NCBI GenBank assembly: GCA_025175895.1
Contig: CM046000.1
Location: forward strand, 94,224,753-94,288,752
Reading direction: 5' to 3'
Length of the DNA stretch: 64,000 nt
DNA from: Wurfbainia villosa
Taxonomy: Eukaryota; Streptophyta; Magnoliopsida; Zingiberales; Zingiberaceae
In this document: positions 32,000 to 41,992 of the stretch, in pieces
How positions within the stretch are numbered: the first letter of the stretch is position 1
Layout of the letters: every line of letters begins with the position of its first letter
Notes under the pieces: model-generated
Seen by the model: the letters and a program-made list of their open reading frames with translations, nothing else
The model's database searches: none
Told to the model about the DNA's origin: nothing
Program-made: the position numbers and the translations under genes

Positions 32000-33580
32000 T
32001 GTTGGAACTTTGGAGAGCACTAGAGGGGGGTTAATGGCATGTTCATTGACGTAGATGGAATTCGATCGCGTGCTTGCTACAATTGTTAGTGTACATAGCG
32101 GAATATATAATGATAAAGCAAATACACAACAACAAGCACAAAATACACACGAATATACGTGATTCGGAACCTTAGGATTCCTACTCCATGGGGCGAGCTC
32201 AACGAGCTCTAGTGATGCACACACCACTAATAAAACTCCTTCTCGGTGACACACCAGAGGTGGAGAAACCTCGTAAAAAAGATTACAATAGTAATACGAA
32301 AGATACAAGCAATTACAAAGATAAAAGGAAATACAAGTAAAGAAAAACACTTTACAAGAATTCTTTGAATGCTTGATCTTTGGTTGCTTGCAAAGTACCT
32401 TGAAGGTATGGATTGCGACAACAATTCCCCTTCAAATCGCCTCAAGAACCATGGCCAAAAACCTCCACTTCAAGCTCCTTTTAAAGTTGCAACTCAGGAT
32501 GATTTTCGCCTAGAAGTCGACTGCCCCTATAGTCATTGTCTCACAACGACTTAATCCACATTGCCATTCCAGCCAACGGATACGCTAGTAGTCGACTGTC
32601 ATTCCCAACGATCATTGCTCAAACAATTCGCCATGCCGATCGATTCGATCGCTTCATGGCATTACTTGCGACCAAAACGGTAATCGCCCTCCATGGCGGT
32701 CATTGCTCGCTCTGTCATCGCTAATCTGGCAGTCGACTACTAAGGCCTCTTGCTGCAGTCGAACCCTAGTCGACTCTCGGCAGTCGACTGGTTATAATCC
32801 CAGGTGACTGCTCAGTGTTGACCCGGCTGTCAAGTGTCAAACACTTGACCAGTCGACTGCTATACTTCAACCATGAGATTTACCCTAAGTATGATGCCCT
32901 CATACTTGCTAGATCACCCTTAGTCTAGACCTAAACCTTCTAGCCACCTCCATCAGCCTCACACCTATTGGATCCCTCCAAGTCATCAATGACTTGTTCA
33001 TCCATACGCTAGCCTTCAGGTGCTTCCATCAGTTATTGTCATGCTAAGCTGGTCTATACCGCCAAGGCACATTGGACTTATGCTGCCAAGACACACGCTT
33101 GGACTTTATGCCGCCAACTATTGGACTTACGCTGCCAAGACTACACCCTTGGACTTTACGCCACCAATATCAAACCTTGGTCTTTCCGATTGCCAAGTAC
33201 CCATGACTTGGACTTTCACCGCCAAGAATACACACTTGTACTTACGTGGCCAAGACTACACCCTTGGACTTTCCATGCCAACCAATGTTGGACTTTCTAA
33301 TTGCCAAGACTCAAGCTTGGACTTTCCTTTGCCAAGTCCCATGCTTGGACTTTCCATGCCAAGTACTCAAGACCTGGACTTTACCATTGCCAAGACCCAT
33401 GCTTGGACTTTCCATGCCAAGTGTCCCACTTGGACTTTTCTATCATATGGTCAACCCCATGTCAACCATATAGTCAACCTATTATCAAACAATGGTCAAC
33501 TCATCGTCAAACATCAAATCACCAACATCAAAACACTATTCGAGTATGGTCAATCGTGACCCGGGCCGATTGCACTAACA
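32000..33580 (-). repeat. 5' LTR of B2 (1581 bp)
   Basis: Pairs with 26750-28410. Plus strand start TGTTGGAACTTTGG, end GATTGCACTAACA. The hairpin units lie at 33060-33445. GTCGAC motifs lie at 32515-32600 and 32730-32860, but not between, where a patch of other motifs is found. Confidence 0.9.
32606..32725. repeat. Motif-switch patch in the B2 5' LTR
   Basis: The partner LTR has GTCGAC-type motifs here (27358-27530). This LTR has CGATCATTG (32609-32617), GATCGATTCGATCG (32638-32651) and GGCGGTCATTGCTCGC near 32695. Flanking words such as CATTCCCA, GCGACCAAAAC and CCTCCATGGC are shared, so it is the same place in the LTR. Confidence 0.75.
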
Positions 33581-33660
33581 AATACTTTACTAAACTCAAA
33601 AATAATTACCATACACTATCCTTCTATGCTTTATTCAATCATCATATTACTAGACGTAGA

Positions 33661-33975
33661 GCCTGAATAATTCCTTTAAGCCCTCAGACTGTCACATTAG
33701 GCATTGAGCCCTAAAGAATTTTACCTAACCACTATAGCAGAATGTTATAGTCCCGCTAAGGGAATGTAATTCCCTATCCCATAGGCTATTATATTAGGTG
33801 ATGAGCCTTGAATATTTACTTAGGCACTATAGTGGGCTGTTATAGTCCCGTTGGAGGAATGTAATTACCTAGCCCATAGGCTATTATATTAGGCGTTGAG
33901 CCTTGAAATTTTACTTAGCCACTATAGTGAACTATTATATTAGGCATAAAGCCTTAAAATAATCATCTGCTTTCT
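33661..33975. repeat. Tandem repeat, unit about 96 bp
   Basis: About three degenerate units contain CCCATAGGCTATTATATTAGG and TTGAGCCTTGAA. Unit starts are near 33681, 33778 and 33873. 33586-33660 is the rest of the 131-bp repeat interrupted by B2. No gene. Confidence 0.7.
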
Positions 33976-34336
33976 GCAAAAGAAATGTAATTATTTAGCC
34001 CTCAGGCTACTATAATTACCTGTGTACAATCTTGAGAAAACCACCTGCTTCATGCAAAAGAACATTTTTAAGAAAGTTTCTCTTATTTCCTAAGAAAAAA
34101 AAAATACAAAAACGGAGAAGAAATACAAAAAATCCTCCTTTATCTTCATTCCCCCCCCCCTTCATCTATCATTTTTACTTCATTTTCTCCTTCCATTCAC
34201 TATTTTTTTTAAAAGAACCCCCTCAGTTACCATTTAACATGACCTAGCTCCATTCTTCTATGAACCCTAACCTCCTTTGTCCCCGACACCTTCAAAACCT
34301 CTGCAACCAATTTCTTCCTCATTGGCTTCTTCTTCC
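33976..34336. other. Unassigned flank before B3
   Basis: Low-complexity A-rich and T/C-rich sequence, with a run of ten C near 34150. The one open frame (34032-34247) is a low-complexity Lys/Phe/Pro string with no recognised domain. I support no gene here. Confidence 0.5.
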
Positions 34337-35937
34337 TGTTGATGCAATCGACCCAGGTCACGTTTGACCAGACTTGAGTTTGACTCGAGTAGTGATTTGA
34401 TGTTTGACCATGAGTTGACCATTGTTTGACAATGGGTTGACTAGATGGTTGACATGGGGTTGACCATATGATGGATAAGTCCAAGTGGGACACTTGGCAA
34501 TGGAAAGTCCAAGTCTTGTGTACTTGGCATGGAAAGTCCAAGTCTTGGGTACTTGACATGGAAAGTCCAAGCATGGGTCTTGGCAAGGGAAAGTCCAAGC
34601 TTGAGTCTTAACAATTGGAAAGTCCAACATTGGTTGGCATGAAAAGTCCAAGCATGGGTCTTGGCAAGGGAAAGTCCAAGCTTGAGTCTTGGCAAATGGA
34701 AAGTCCAACATGGGTTTGCAAGGGAAGTCCAAGAGTTGATATTAGCGGCGTAAAGTCCAAGCGGGAGTCTTGACAGCATAAGTCCAAGTGTGTGTCTTGG
34801 CAGTGTAAGCCCAAATGTGCCTTGGCGGTGTAGACCAACTTAGCATGACAATAGCTTATGGAAGCACCAGAAGGCTAGCGTATGGATGAATAAGTCATGG
34901 ATGACTTGGAGGGATCCGATAGGCATGAGGCTGATGGAGGTGGCTAGAAGGCTTAGGTCTAGGCTTAGGGGGGTCTAGTAAGTATGAGGGCATCATACTT
35001 GGGGTTAAATCTCATGTTTAAGATTTGTCAGTCGACTAGGGCTTTGGACCAGTTAATTGGCCAAGTGTTTTGACACTTGGCAGCCAAGTTAACTCTGAGC
35101 AGTCGACTGGGATTATGATCAGTCGACTAGTCAGGAGTCGACTGGCGTTCGACTGAGACAGATAGCCTTGGCAGTCGATTGCCAGCATTGGGCAGTCGAC
35201 TGATGGCTTGAGCAGTCGACTACCATCGAGGGCAGTCGACTGTTGGTCAAAGTTGTGGGAGCAGAATGCTTGATAGCCGGCTAGTCAGTCGGCTACGAGG
35301 TTGGCAGTCGACTGATGGATAATGGAAGTCGACTGCCAGTGTATCCATTGGCTTGAATGCTATGTGGATTAAACTCGTTGTGAGAGAACGACACTGTTGG
35401 CAGTCGACTGCCAGGCACGAAATCAACCCGATGCAGGGATAAAAGGAGCAGCTCATGGAGGATTTCACCATGGTTCTTTGAGATATTTCTTGAGGTGATT
35501 TGAAGGCGAAGTGCAGGTGCATTTCAGGGTCCTTCAAGATCATTCAAGCAACTAACAAGCAAAGCATTCAAAGCCCTAGTTTGTAAATTGTTCTTTACAT
35601 ATCAGTTGTATTTCTTTGTATTTGCTTGTATTATTTTATATTACTATTGTAATTGCTTGTAAGAGGTTTCCTCCACCTCTGGAGTGTTTTCCGAGAAGGA
35701 GAGTTCATTAGTGGTGGTGTTTGCATCGCTAGGGCTCATTTGAGCCTAACCCATGGAGTAGGAACCCTAAGGTTCCGAACCACATTATATTCTCGTGTAT
35801 TTCTTGTTGTGTGTATTTGTTTTTGTTATTATTATTTCCTCTGCGTACATTAATGTTTGTAGCAAGCAATGCGATCAATTTCCATTGAAGCAACGAACAC
35901 TCTATTCACTCCCTCTAATGGCGTCCAATTCCTAACA
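34337..35937 (+). repeat. 5' LTR of B3 (1601 bp)
   Basis: Starts TGTTGATGCAATCGACCCAGG and ends AATTCCTAACA. The hairpin units lie at 34484-34815. Ten exact GTCGAC sites plus variants lie at 35029-35410. The 3' third has the GTAAGAGGTTTCCTCCACCTC stretch and ends near CACTCCCTCTAATGGCG. Confidence 0.9.
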
Positions 35938-36011
35938 AGTGGTATTAGAGCCTGGTGGCTGTAAGAAGAAAAAGACACTCTGATATCCTAACAAGTGGTA
36001 TCAGAGCTAGG
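35938..36011 (+). promoter_or_regulatory. Duplicated primer-binding site of B3
   Basis: AGTGGTATTAGAGCCTGG at 35938-35955 is directly after the LTR. A second copy, AGTGGTATCAGAGCTAGG, lies at 35994-36011, preceded by a second LTR-like end CCTAACA. The second copy matches initiator tRNA-Met better. The duplication spacing is 56 bp. Confidence 0.8.
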
Positions 36012-36061
36012 AGCTTTTCACCGGCTTCACATTCGTGGGAGCAAATGCGCTAGAGGACAAG

Positions 36062-36148
36062 ATGGATTTTCAAGAGAAATTGGGTGATGACATCAACATT
36101 CCACCTTCCTTCGATCGCAAAGATTTTGCATATTGGAATGGTAGAATG
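36062..36148 (+). pseudogene. Gag N-terminal fragment of B3
   Basis: ATG at 36062 opens MDFQEKLGDDINIPPSFDRK, matching the B2 Gag start region. It contains exactly 29 codons before E1. After E1 the frame resumes without shift at 45046, so this gag was still open here when E1 inserted. Confidence 0.82.
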
Positions 36149-37259
36149 TGTTGGATCAAGCGGATCGCTAGAGGGGGGGGTGAATAGCGATAGAAATTTT
36201 TCGTTCAAAATCATTCGTTAAAATGCGAGTAGACACAGCGGAAGATAAAAACAAAACAAGCGAGACAATAGACACAAGGGTTTTACTTGGTTCGTAGCCG
36301 AAGGCTACTACTCCAAGACCCTAGTGGTCCTTGACCACGTACGGAGGGAAAACTACTAAAGAACTCCTCCTCGTTGGAGGTAGGAGTTAGACGAATACAC
36401 AAAATGACAAAAGCTCGAGGTAGAGGGACACTCCCCCTCTCCTCGTTATAATGAAAGCTTTACTAAAAAATAAATTGAAATACAATTTAAACTTTCGTTA
36501 CCGATGACTTCAAAGGTTGGAGGTTGAAGCTCTAGTCGTCGTCTCGGCAGCGCTTCGTCGTAGGGATGTCGGAGAGTCGGAGTGTATCGGAAGCACTTAG
36601 AAGCCTTTTTAATTGATGAAAAACCCTAAGACAAGCCCTCCTTTTATAGCCTTTGAGCCCCTCATCGAATGGGTCTTCAACCAATCACAAATGGACACAA
36701 AACCTCCTTGAAATGGGGTGATAAGCCTTGACTCCTCGGCGATCATTGACCATCGATCGGTGATGGCCATCGCCGATCGGTGATGTCGATCAGTCTTGTG
36801 ATGAAACCGGTCGGCGATGAAGGCGATCGGAGTCCTCGTCCTCCAAGCCGATACTAGCTGCAAGGCAAAGTTAGCTCAAAGAAAACATTATTTCGACGAC
36901 CTTCGACCGTCCGATCTCGACCTAGATCATCGATGGGATGTCTTTGGTTGGATCTACGCTTAAGACCATCCCCGTAAGGAGGATACGACCTCACTTATGC
37001 TCGCACACACGAGCTTACCTCGATACTTACCATGTCGCTTTTGCTTCCGGCCTTCCACTCGATTCCTTCGGCTCCCTCCGAAGTCACTCGAGTGTCGCCC
37101 GACCACCCGGCTTCCTCCGGGTGTCGCTAGCCTTCAGCTCCAGCTTTAGCAATCTTCTGCACACTCGATTCAGCTCGTGAGATAACGACATAAGTTTAAC
37201 TTTGTATCGTTTGCTATAATCAAAACTCAGGTTCGACTTAGGTGCCTACTGCACCAACA
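36149..37259 (-). repeat. 3' LTR of E1 (1111 bp)
   Basis: Plus strand TGTTGGATCAAGCGG to TACTGCACCAACA. Near-identical to 43953-45040 except 36738-36855. The minus-strand TATA box TATAAAAGGAGG lies at about 36638-36650. The outer end reads CGGATCGCTAGAGGGGGGGG, the reverse of the terminal box also seen in B. Confidence 0.93.
36738..36855. repeat. Variable palindrome patch, E1 3' LTR
   Basis: Contains CGATCATTG, CATCGATCGG, GCCGATCGG, GTCGATCAG and GGCGATCGG. The matching place in the other LTR (44546-44637) is shorter and carries CAGTCGAG and AGATCGATCGG instead. The flanks on both sides are almost the same in both LTRs. Confidence 0.8.
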
Positions 37260-38164
37260 ATCTCCCCCTTTTTGATTTATGGTAAACCCACATACAAAGT
37301 TAAGTAAATAGCAAGCATGAAGAATAATGTGTATTAGAAACAAACAACAAAAAAATAAAGAAGATTAAGTTGGAGTAGTAAGGATTTTCTTCAAGCATTC
37401 CCCCTTGAGGAAACCTCCCCCTTGACCGAGGGTGAGTCTTGAGGAAAGACCTTAATCCTCCCCCTTTGAGGGTTTCTTAACATTACTTAAAGTTGGCCTT
37501 AGTAAAACGTTTAAGTTAAGAGTTCTTCTTAACTTGGCCCTTTCTCCCCCTTAAGTAAAACATTAAAAATGAGTAAAACGTTGATGGCACAAATAAGTTT
37601 AAGTTAAGAATTATCTTAACTTGGTCTTAATAAGTTTTCAAAACTTAAAGTTAACTTTTGGTTTAAATATAAAGTAAGAGTTAAGTTATAAAAAAAAATT
37701 TGACCCCTTAACTTTGGCCTTTTTCTCCCCCTTTTGCCATATATCGAAAAGAGTGAGGGTGTGTGTGGAAAACAAAAATAAGTGTTAAATATAAAGTCCA
37801 AGCATGTTCCACATTATTTTGAAAATAATATACTGAAAATAAGTTCATCTATAAAATGTTCGACTCATATTTGGCTTGATTGATATGAAAGATCAACCAG
37901 TCCTGGTTAGAGTCGGTTAGTATGTATGATTATACTCCGTGGTTCATAGCGATGCACTAGCTCTACATCTGGAACCAGGAGTAAGGTCCTAACATCTCAC
38001 ACCCATCTACGTGGCTAAGTACACAAACACATTAGTCCTATGTGTTGTGAGATGTATTGGCTCCTTAAATCTATAGGTGCATGATATCTAAGGTATGTCC
38101 TATGCTAGTTCCATAAAAATGAAAATTTAAGAAATAGTAGTAAGAAAATATAATTTGCAAGTTC
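37260..38164 (-). other. 3' non-coding tail of E1 with multiple polypurine tracts
   Basis: No coding frame is supported. On the element strand, tracts of the AAGGGGGAG type lie at about 37262-37274, 37397-37407, 37414-37424, 37457-37468, 37541-37553 and 37724-37736. The one at 37262 abuts the LTR and is the working polypurine tract. No envelope-like frame is seen. Confidence 0.8.
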
Positions 38165-38614
38165 CTATTCTACTACGCACATGCCCAATTTTCGTCTTAA
38201 TAGACTAAATTCGGCTTCGGGTAGGGGTTTAGTAAATAGGTCTGCTAAGTTAGACTTTGATTCGACGTATTCGAGTTGTATGGCTCCGTTGGCCACATGT
38301 TCTCGAATGAAATGGTGTTTGACCTCTATATGTTTGGTCCTAGAGTGACATATTGGATTCTTAGGAAGATTAATTGAACTAATGTTATCTACGTGAAGTT
38401 TTGTGTTCATAAAGTCTAACTTGAAATCGCGGAGAGTGTGCTTCATCCAAAGAAGCTGAGTGACACACTCACCCATCGCGATGTATTCGGCTTCGGTGGT
38501 AGATAAGGCAACACAGTGTTGCTTCCTAATGCACCAACTCACTAGACTCGAGCCGAGAAGTTGACAACAACCACTCGTGCTCTTTCTATCGAGCTTACTA
38601 CCGGCATAGTCCAA
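38165..38614 (-). pseudogene. RNase H of element E1
   Basis: 150 residues: DYAGSKLDRKSTSGCCQLLG, then VALSTTEAEYIAMGE with the catalytic Glu region, LHVDNISSINLPKNPICH, and SNLADLFTKPLPEAEF at the end. The domain itself is unbroken from 38614 to its natural stop. It is parted from RT by stops at 38615-38740, in the same frame. Confidence 0.88.
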
Positions 38615-38737
38615 ATCGGAGTAGCCAGTTAGTTCGAACTCGGTAGATCTAGGGTACCAAATACCGACATTAAGTGTACCCTTTAGATATCTAAGGATAC
38701 GCTTGACTAGAGTTAGGTGAGACTCCTTGGCACCGGT

Positions 38738-39343
38738 TCAGAACCTTGCGCACATACTTACTGCAAATAGGATATCAGGTCGGCTTGCAGTTAAGTAAAG
38801 GAGACTCCCTATTATGCTCCTATAGTATTTTAAATCAATTGAGTTTCCGATTAAATCTTCTTCTATATTCACATTAGTTGCCATTGGGTTATTAATAATT
38901 TTAGCGTATTGCATTCCAAAGCATTTAATTAATTCCCTAGTATATTTGCGTTGATGTAGGTATATTCCATCTTTAGTTTGTTTAATTTGTAGACCTAAGA
39001 AGAAACTTAACTCGCCTACTAAATTCATTTCAAATTCATTTTCCATAAGTGAAATGAACTCATTTAGTAGGATTGAGTTGGTGGTTCCGAAAATAATATC
39101 ATCTACGTATATTTGGGCTATGAATATGTCTTTACCTAAGGTTTTTACGAAAAGGGTTGGGTCAACTACACCTTGGTTAAAGCCTTTGGACTTAAGATAA
39201 ATCGAAAGTCTCTCGTACCAAGCTCGCGGAGCTTGTTTAAGTCCATAAAGAGCTTTCTTTAACCTAAGGACATGATCGGGTTTGTCTAAACTTTCGAAAC
39301 CGGGGGGGTTGACTAACGTAAACTTCTTCTTTAATGTATCCAT
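38738..39343 (-). pseudogene. Reverse transcriptase, second half, element E1
   Basis: Contains LRLKKALYGLKQAPRAWYER, the YVDD site at 39098-39109, GELSFFLGLQIKQTKDGIYL, and SIIGSLLYLTASRPDILFAV. It is one frame off from the upstream piece. The shift falls at a run of seven G (plus strand, about 39302-39308) in the QPPGF codons. A stop at 38738-38740 ends it before RNase H. Confidence 0.9.
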
Positions 39344-39884
39344 TTAAGAATGCAGAATTCACATCCATTTGAAACAATTTAAATCCTTGATGTGCTGCAT
39401 ATGCTAATAGCATTCGAATGGACTCTAATCTAGCTACTGGGGCATAGGTCTCATCGTAATCTAAACCTTCAACTTGACTAAACCCTTTAGCAACTAGTCT
39501 AGCTTTATTTCTAACTACTTCGCCTTTATCATCAATTTTATTTCTAAACACCCACCTTGTTCCAATGATTGTTTTATCTTTAGGTGGTGGTACTAATTCC
39601 CATACTTCGTTCCTAGTGAATTGAGCCAACTCTTCTTGCATTGCAATAATCCAATAGGGATCAAGTAGAGCTTGGTCAATAGTTTTGGGTTCAATTTTAG
39701 AAATCAAAGATATTTGACTAAGGTTTCTGTATGAGGCTCTAGTTCGAACTCCTAGACTTGGATCACCTATCACTTGGTCGATAGGATGATTTGTTTGGGT
39801 CCTAGTTGGATTTGGGTTTGAGTCTACAACTTGATCCATAGGATGGCTTGTTTGAGTTCTAGTTTGGTTGGAGTCATCTATCAC
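39264..39884 (-). pseudogene. Reverse transcriptase, first half, and linker, element E1
   Basis: A linker with repeated Asn/Pro/Thr-rich blocks (two close copies of HPMDQVVDSNPNPTRTQ type) is followed by RT motifs ELVPPPKDKTIIGTRWVFRN, NKARLVAKGFSQVEGLDYDE, APVARLESIRMLLAYAA and FQMDVNSAFLNG. It shares its frame with the integrase segment. It runs out of frame at the homopolymer near 39302. Confidence 0.88.
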
Positions 39885-40091
39885 TTGGTCGATAGAGTGA
39901 CTTGGTTGACTTAGGTTAGGATTAACACTAGACCTGATCTTCGGATCAGAGTTAGGTCTAGTATGAGTCGGCTCGATAATTGGGGTTGCCGGGGGTTTTG
40001 TAGGTTCGTGTCCTTCATCAAATACTACATTGATAGTCTCCTCGACTCTAAGGGTGTCGTGGTTATATACTCTATAAGCTCTGCTTGTAGT

Positions 40092-40337
40092 CTAGTATCC
40101 TAGAAAGATTTCGGTCGTGGTTTTGGATGTAAATTTCTCTAGGTAATCCTTAGTGTTTAGGATATGTACCTTACATCCAAATACCCTAAAGTACTTGATG
40201 TTAGGTATTTTATCGTGATAAATCTCGTATGAGGTCTTAAGGTGCCTCTTTACCATAAGGATTCTATTTTGGACATAGCATGCCGTACTCACGGCTTCCG
40301 CCCAAAACCTATCGGGTAGGTTATACTCATTTAACAT
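40092..40337 (-). pseudogene. Integrase C-terminal part, element E1
   Basis: Same frame as the core at 40389. Shows MLNEYNLPDRFWAEAVSTAC, YVQNRILM and YFRVFGCKVHILNTKD, the usual copia tail. A stop at 40092 ends it; 39885-40091 continues the linker with another stop. Confidence 0.85.
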
Positions 40338-40388
40338 TGTCCTAGCGGCTTCTTGTAGGGTTCTATTTTTGTGTTCTACTAGGCCATT

Positions 40389-41237
40389 TTATTGTGGAGT
40401 TCTAGGGCAAGAGAACTCATGGTGGTATCCATTTAGGTTACAGAATTCTGTAAACCTATGGTTTTCGAATTCACCACCATGATCAGTCCTAATTCTTTTG
40501 ATTTTAATGCTTTGTTGATTTTCTATTAACTTAAATAGATTGATTAATTGATCTAGGGTATCATTTTTGTGTTTGATGAACCTAACCCAAGTAAATCTAG
40601 AATAGTCATCAATTATGACTAAGCAGAATTTACTTCCGTTAAGTGACTTAGCTCCGTGTGAATCAAATAGATCCATGTGTAGGAGCTCAAGCACACTTTT
40701 GGTTCGTTTTTGACTAGTTAGTTGATGTTGTGTCCTAGATTGTTTACCTTGTTGACAAGCATTACATATTTTATTATCCAAGTTGTTAAGGTTAGGCAAA
40801 CCTCTGACTAAATCACTCTGACTCATCTTGTGGATGAGTCTTGGGTGTGAGTGACCGAGTCGTCGGTGCCACAACCACGATTCCTCTTGCCGTGTCATAA
40901 GACACTTAGTTGAGGAGTTAGTTAAGTTGATAGTGTAAATGTTGTTATTTCTAGTCCCTTTAAGAATTGGTTTAGAGGTTTCGTTTGTATTAATTACGCA
41001 TTCATTTTCTAGAAATATGACCTTATAGTTATTATCACACAATTGGCTTACACTAAGTAAATTATATTGAAAATTTTCTACTAATAAAACATTTTGAATA
41101 ACAAAATTTGAATTGAGCTCAATATCACCTGATCCGATGATTTTGAGCTTGCCGTTATTTTCGAAGGCTACCGATCCTTGTCGTTTGAATCGAAGCTTCG
41201 AAAACTTGAGTTGATCGGCCATGTGTCGAGCAACCAT
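40389..41237 (-). pseudogene. Pre-integrase and integrase core, element E1
   Basis: Has WLWHRRLGHSHPRLIHKM with CNACQQGKQ (HHCC zinc region), catalytic Asp residues in LLHMDLFD and VIIDDYSRF, and the RTDHGGEFEN block. A TAA at 40386-40388 replaces a Gln codon just before NGLVEHKNRT, where the catalytic Glu lies. At its start, protease sequence is frame-shifted: WMLGDGCSTH near 41250-41280 stands where Sireviruses have DSGC, so the protease site looks lost. Confidence 0.88.
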
Positions 41238-41992
41238 CGCCCAACATCCATTGATCCTACACGCAAGGTAGTTGGATCGGATATTGGATTTATTAAAAAT
41301 TGGTTGAAGATTATTAACCTAAATCATCTCACCCATGTCTATATGATCAAACATGTTAATCCTATATGTTCTTGTGAGATGACTTCCAATTTTTTAGTTG
41401 AATTAAGTTTAATAACTTAAACACTTGTCAACCTTGCGTTAGATTCGGATTTGACCTTAGGCTCATCAAGTCACCTTTTCAAGATCATGGCTTCCAGGTC
41501 GTGGCGAGGCACAGAGGCCTTCTTTGATCGGAACAACGACCACTTCCTTAGACAAAGCCATTTTCAAGAAAATAGAGACTTGACTCACCTAAGACCACTT
41601 CCTGGTCTAACTAGTCTAGGATACGGCGAGGTAGCTTCAGCTAGTTCCGCTCGGTCAAGTGTATCGAACTAGATACGCCTTATCTAGCCCGAATACACAA
41701 GACTCCGCTTTCCTAGCGTACTATCATCTCGCCGCATCCTGGTACTATGTTTTCAAGTATTGACGAGTTATAGTCCTATCTAATCATTCTAAAAAAGAAA
41801 ATCAAACTAAATAAAAACCTAAGCATGCAATTTCTAAGTTAAAACACAAACAAATTTCGTACTAGCTCCCCCGGGACCGTTGAATCGATTCGGTCTCTCC
41901 ACATAGTGGATTTGGTCCTTGGGAACCCAGTACTGGTTTGATCCTAAGTTTGAAATCAAGGTGGTCTTAGGGACCCATGCTTGGACACGTTT
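41238..41992 (-). pseudogene. Gag-protease junction of E1, degraded
   Basis: From the stop at 41993 on the minus strand, Gag-like sequence goes on in broken form for about 150 bases (pattern WVPKD..H near 41905). The corresponding part of E2 is at 63850-64000. Then comes sequence with no clear domain up to the protease remnant near 41280. Confidence 0.6.

Larger units (their letters stand above)
26750..33580 (-). mobile_element. Full-length B-family element B2, gag only
   Basis: A 6.83-kb minus-strand insertion with LTRs 26750-28410 and 32000-33580 and the target duplication AATAC (26745-26749, 33581-33585). The 3.6-kb interior encodes a long broken Gag only, followed by 1.84 kb non-coding. 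No protease, integrase, RT or RNase H is recognised. The primer-binding site is of the copia initiator tRNA-Met type. Multiple polypurine tracts and the LTR 3' end resemble the Sirevirus-like E. I read it as a non-autonomous partner of such an element. Confidence 0.9.

Noticed and set aside
34032..34247. A 71-residue open frame rich in Lys, Phe and Pro
   Set aside because: Low-complexity translation of A-rich and T/C-rich sequence, with no domain or conserved partner.
37260..38164. A possible envelope-like gene between RNase H and the 3' LTR of E1
   Set aside because: Some Sireviruses have one, but no frame of useful length or membrane segment is seen here.
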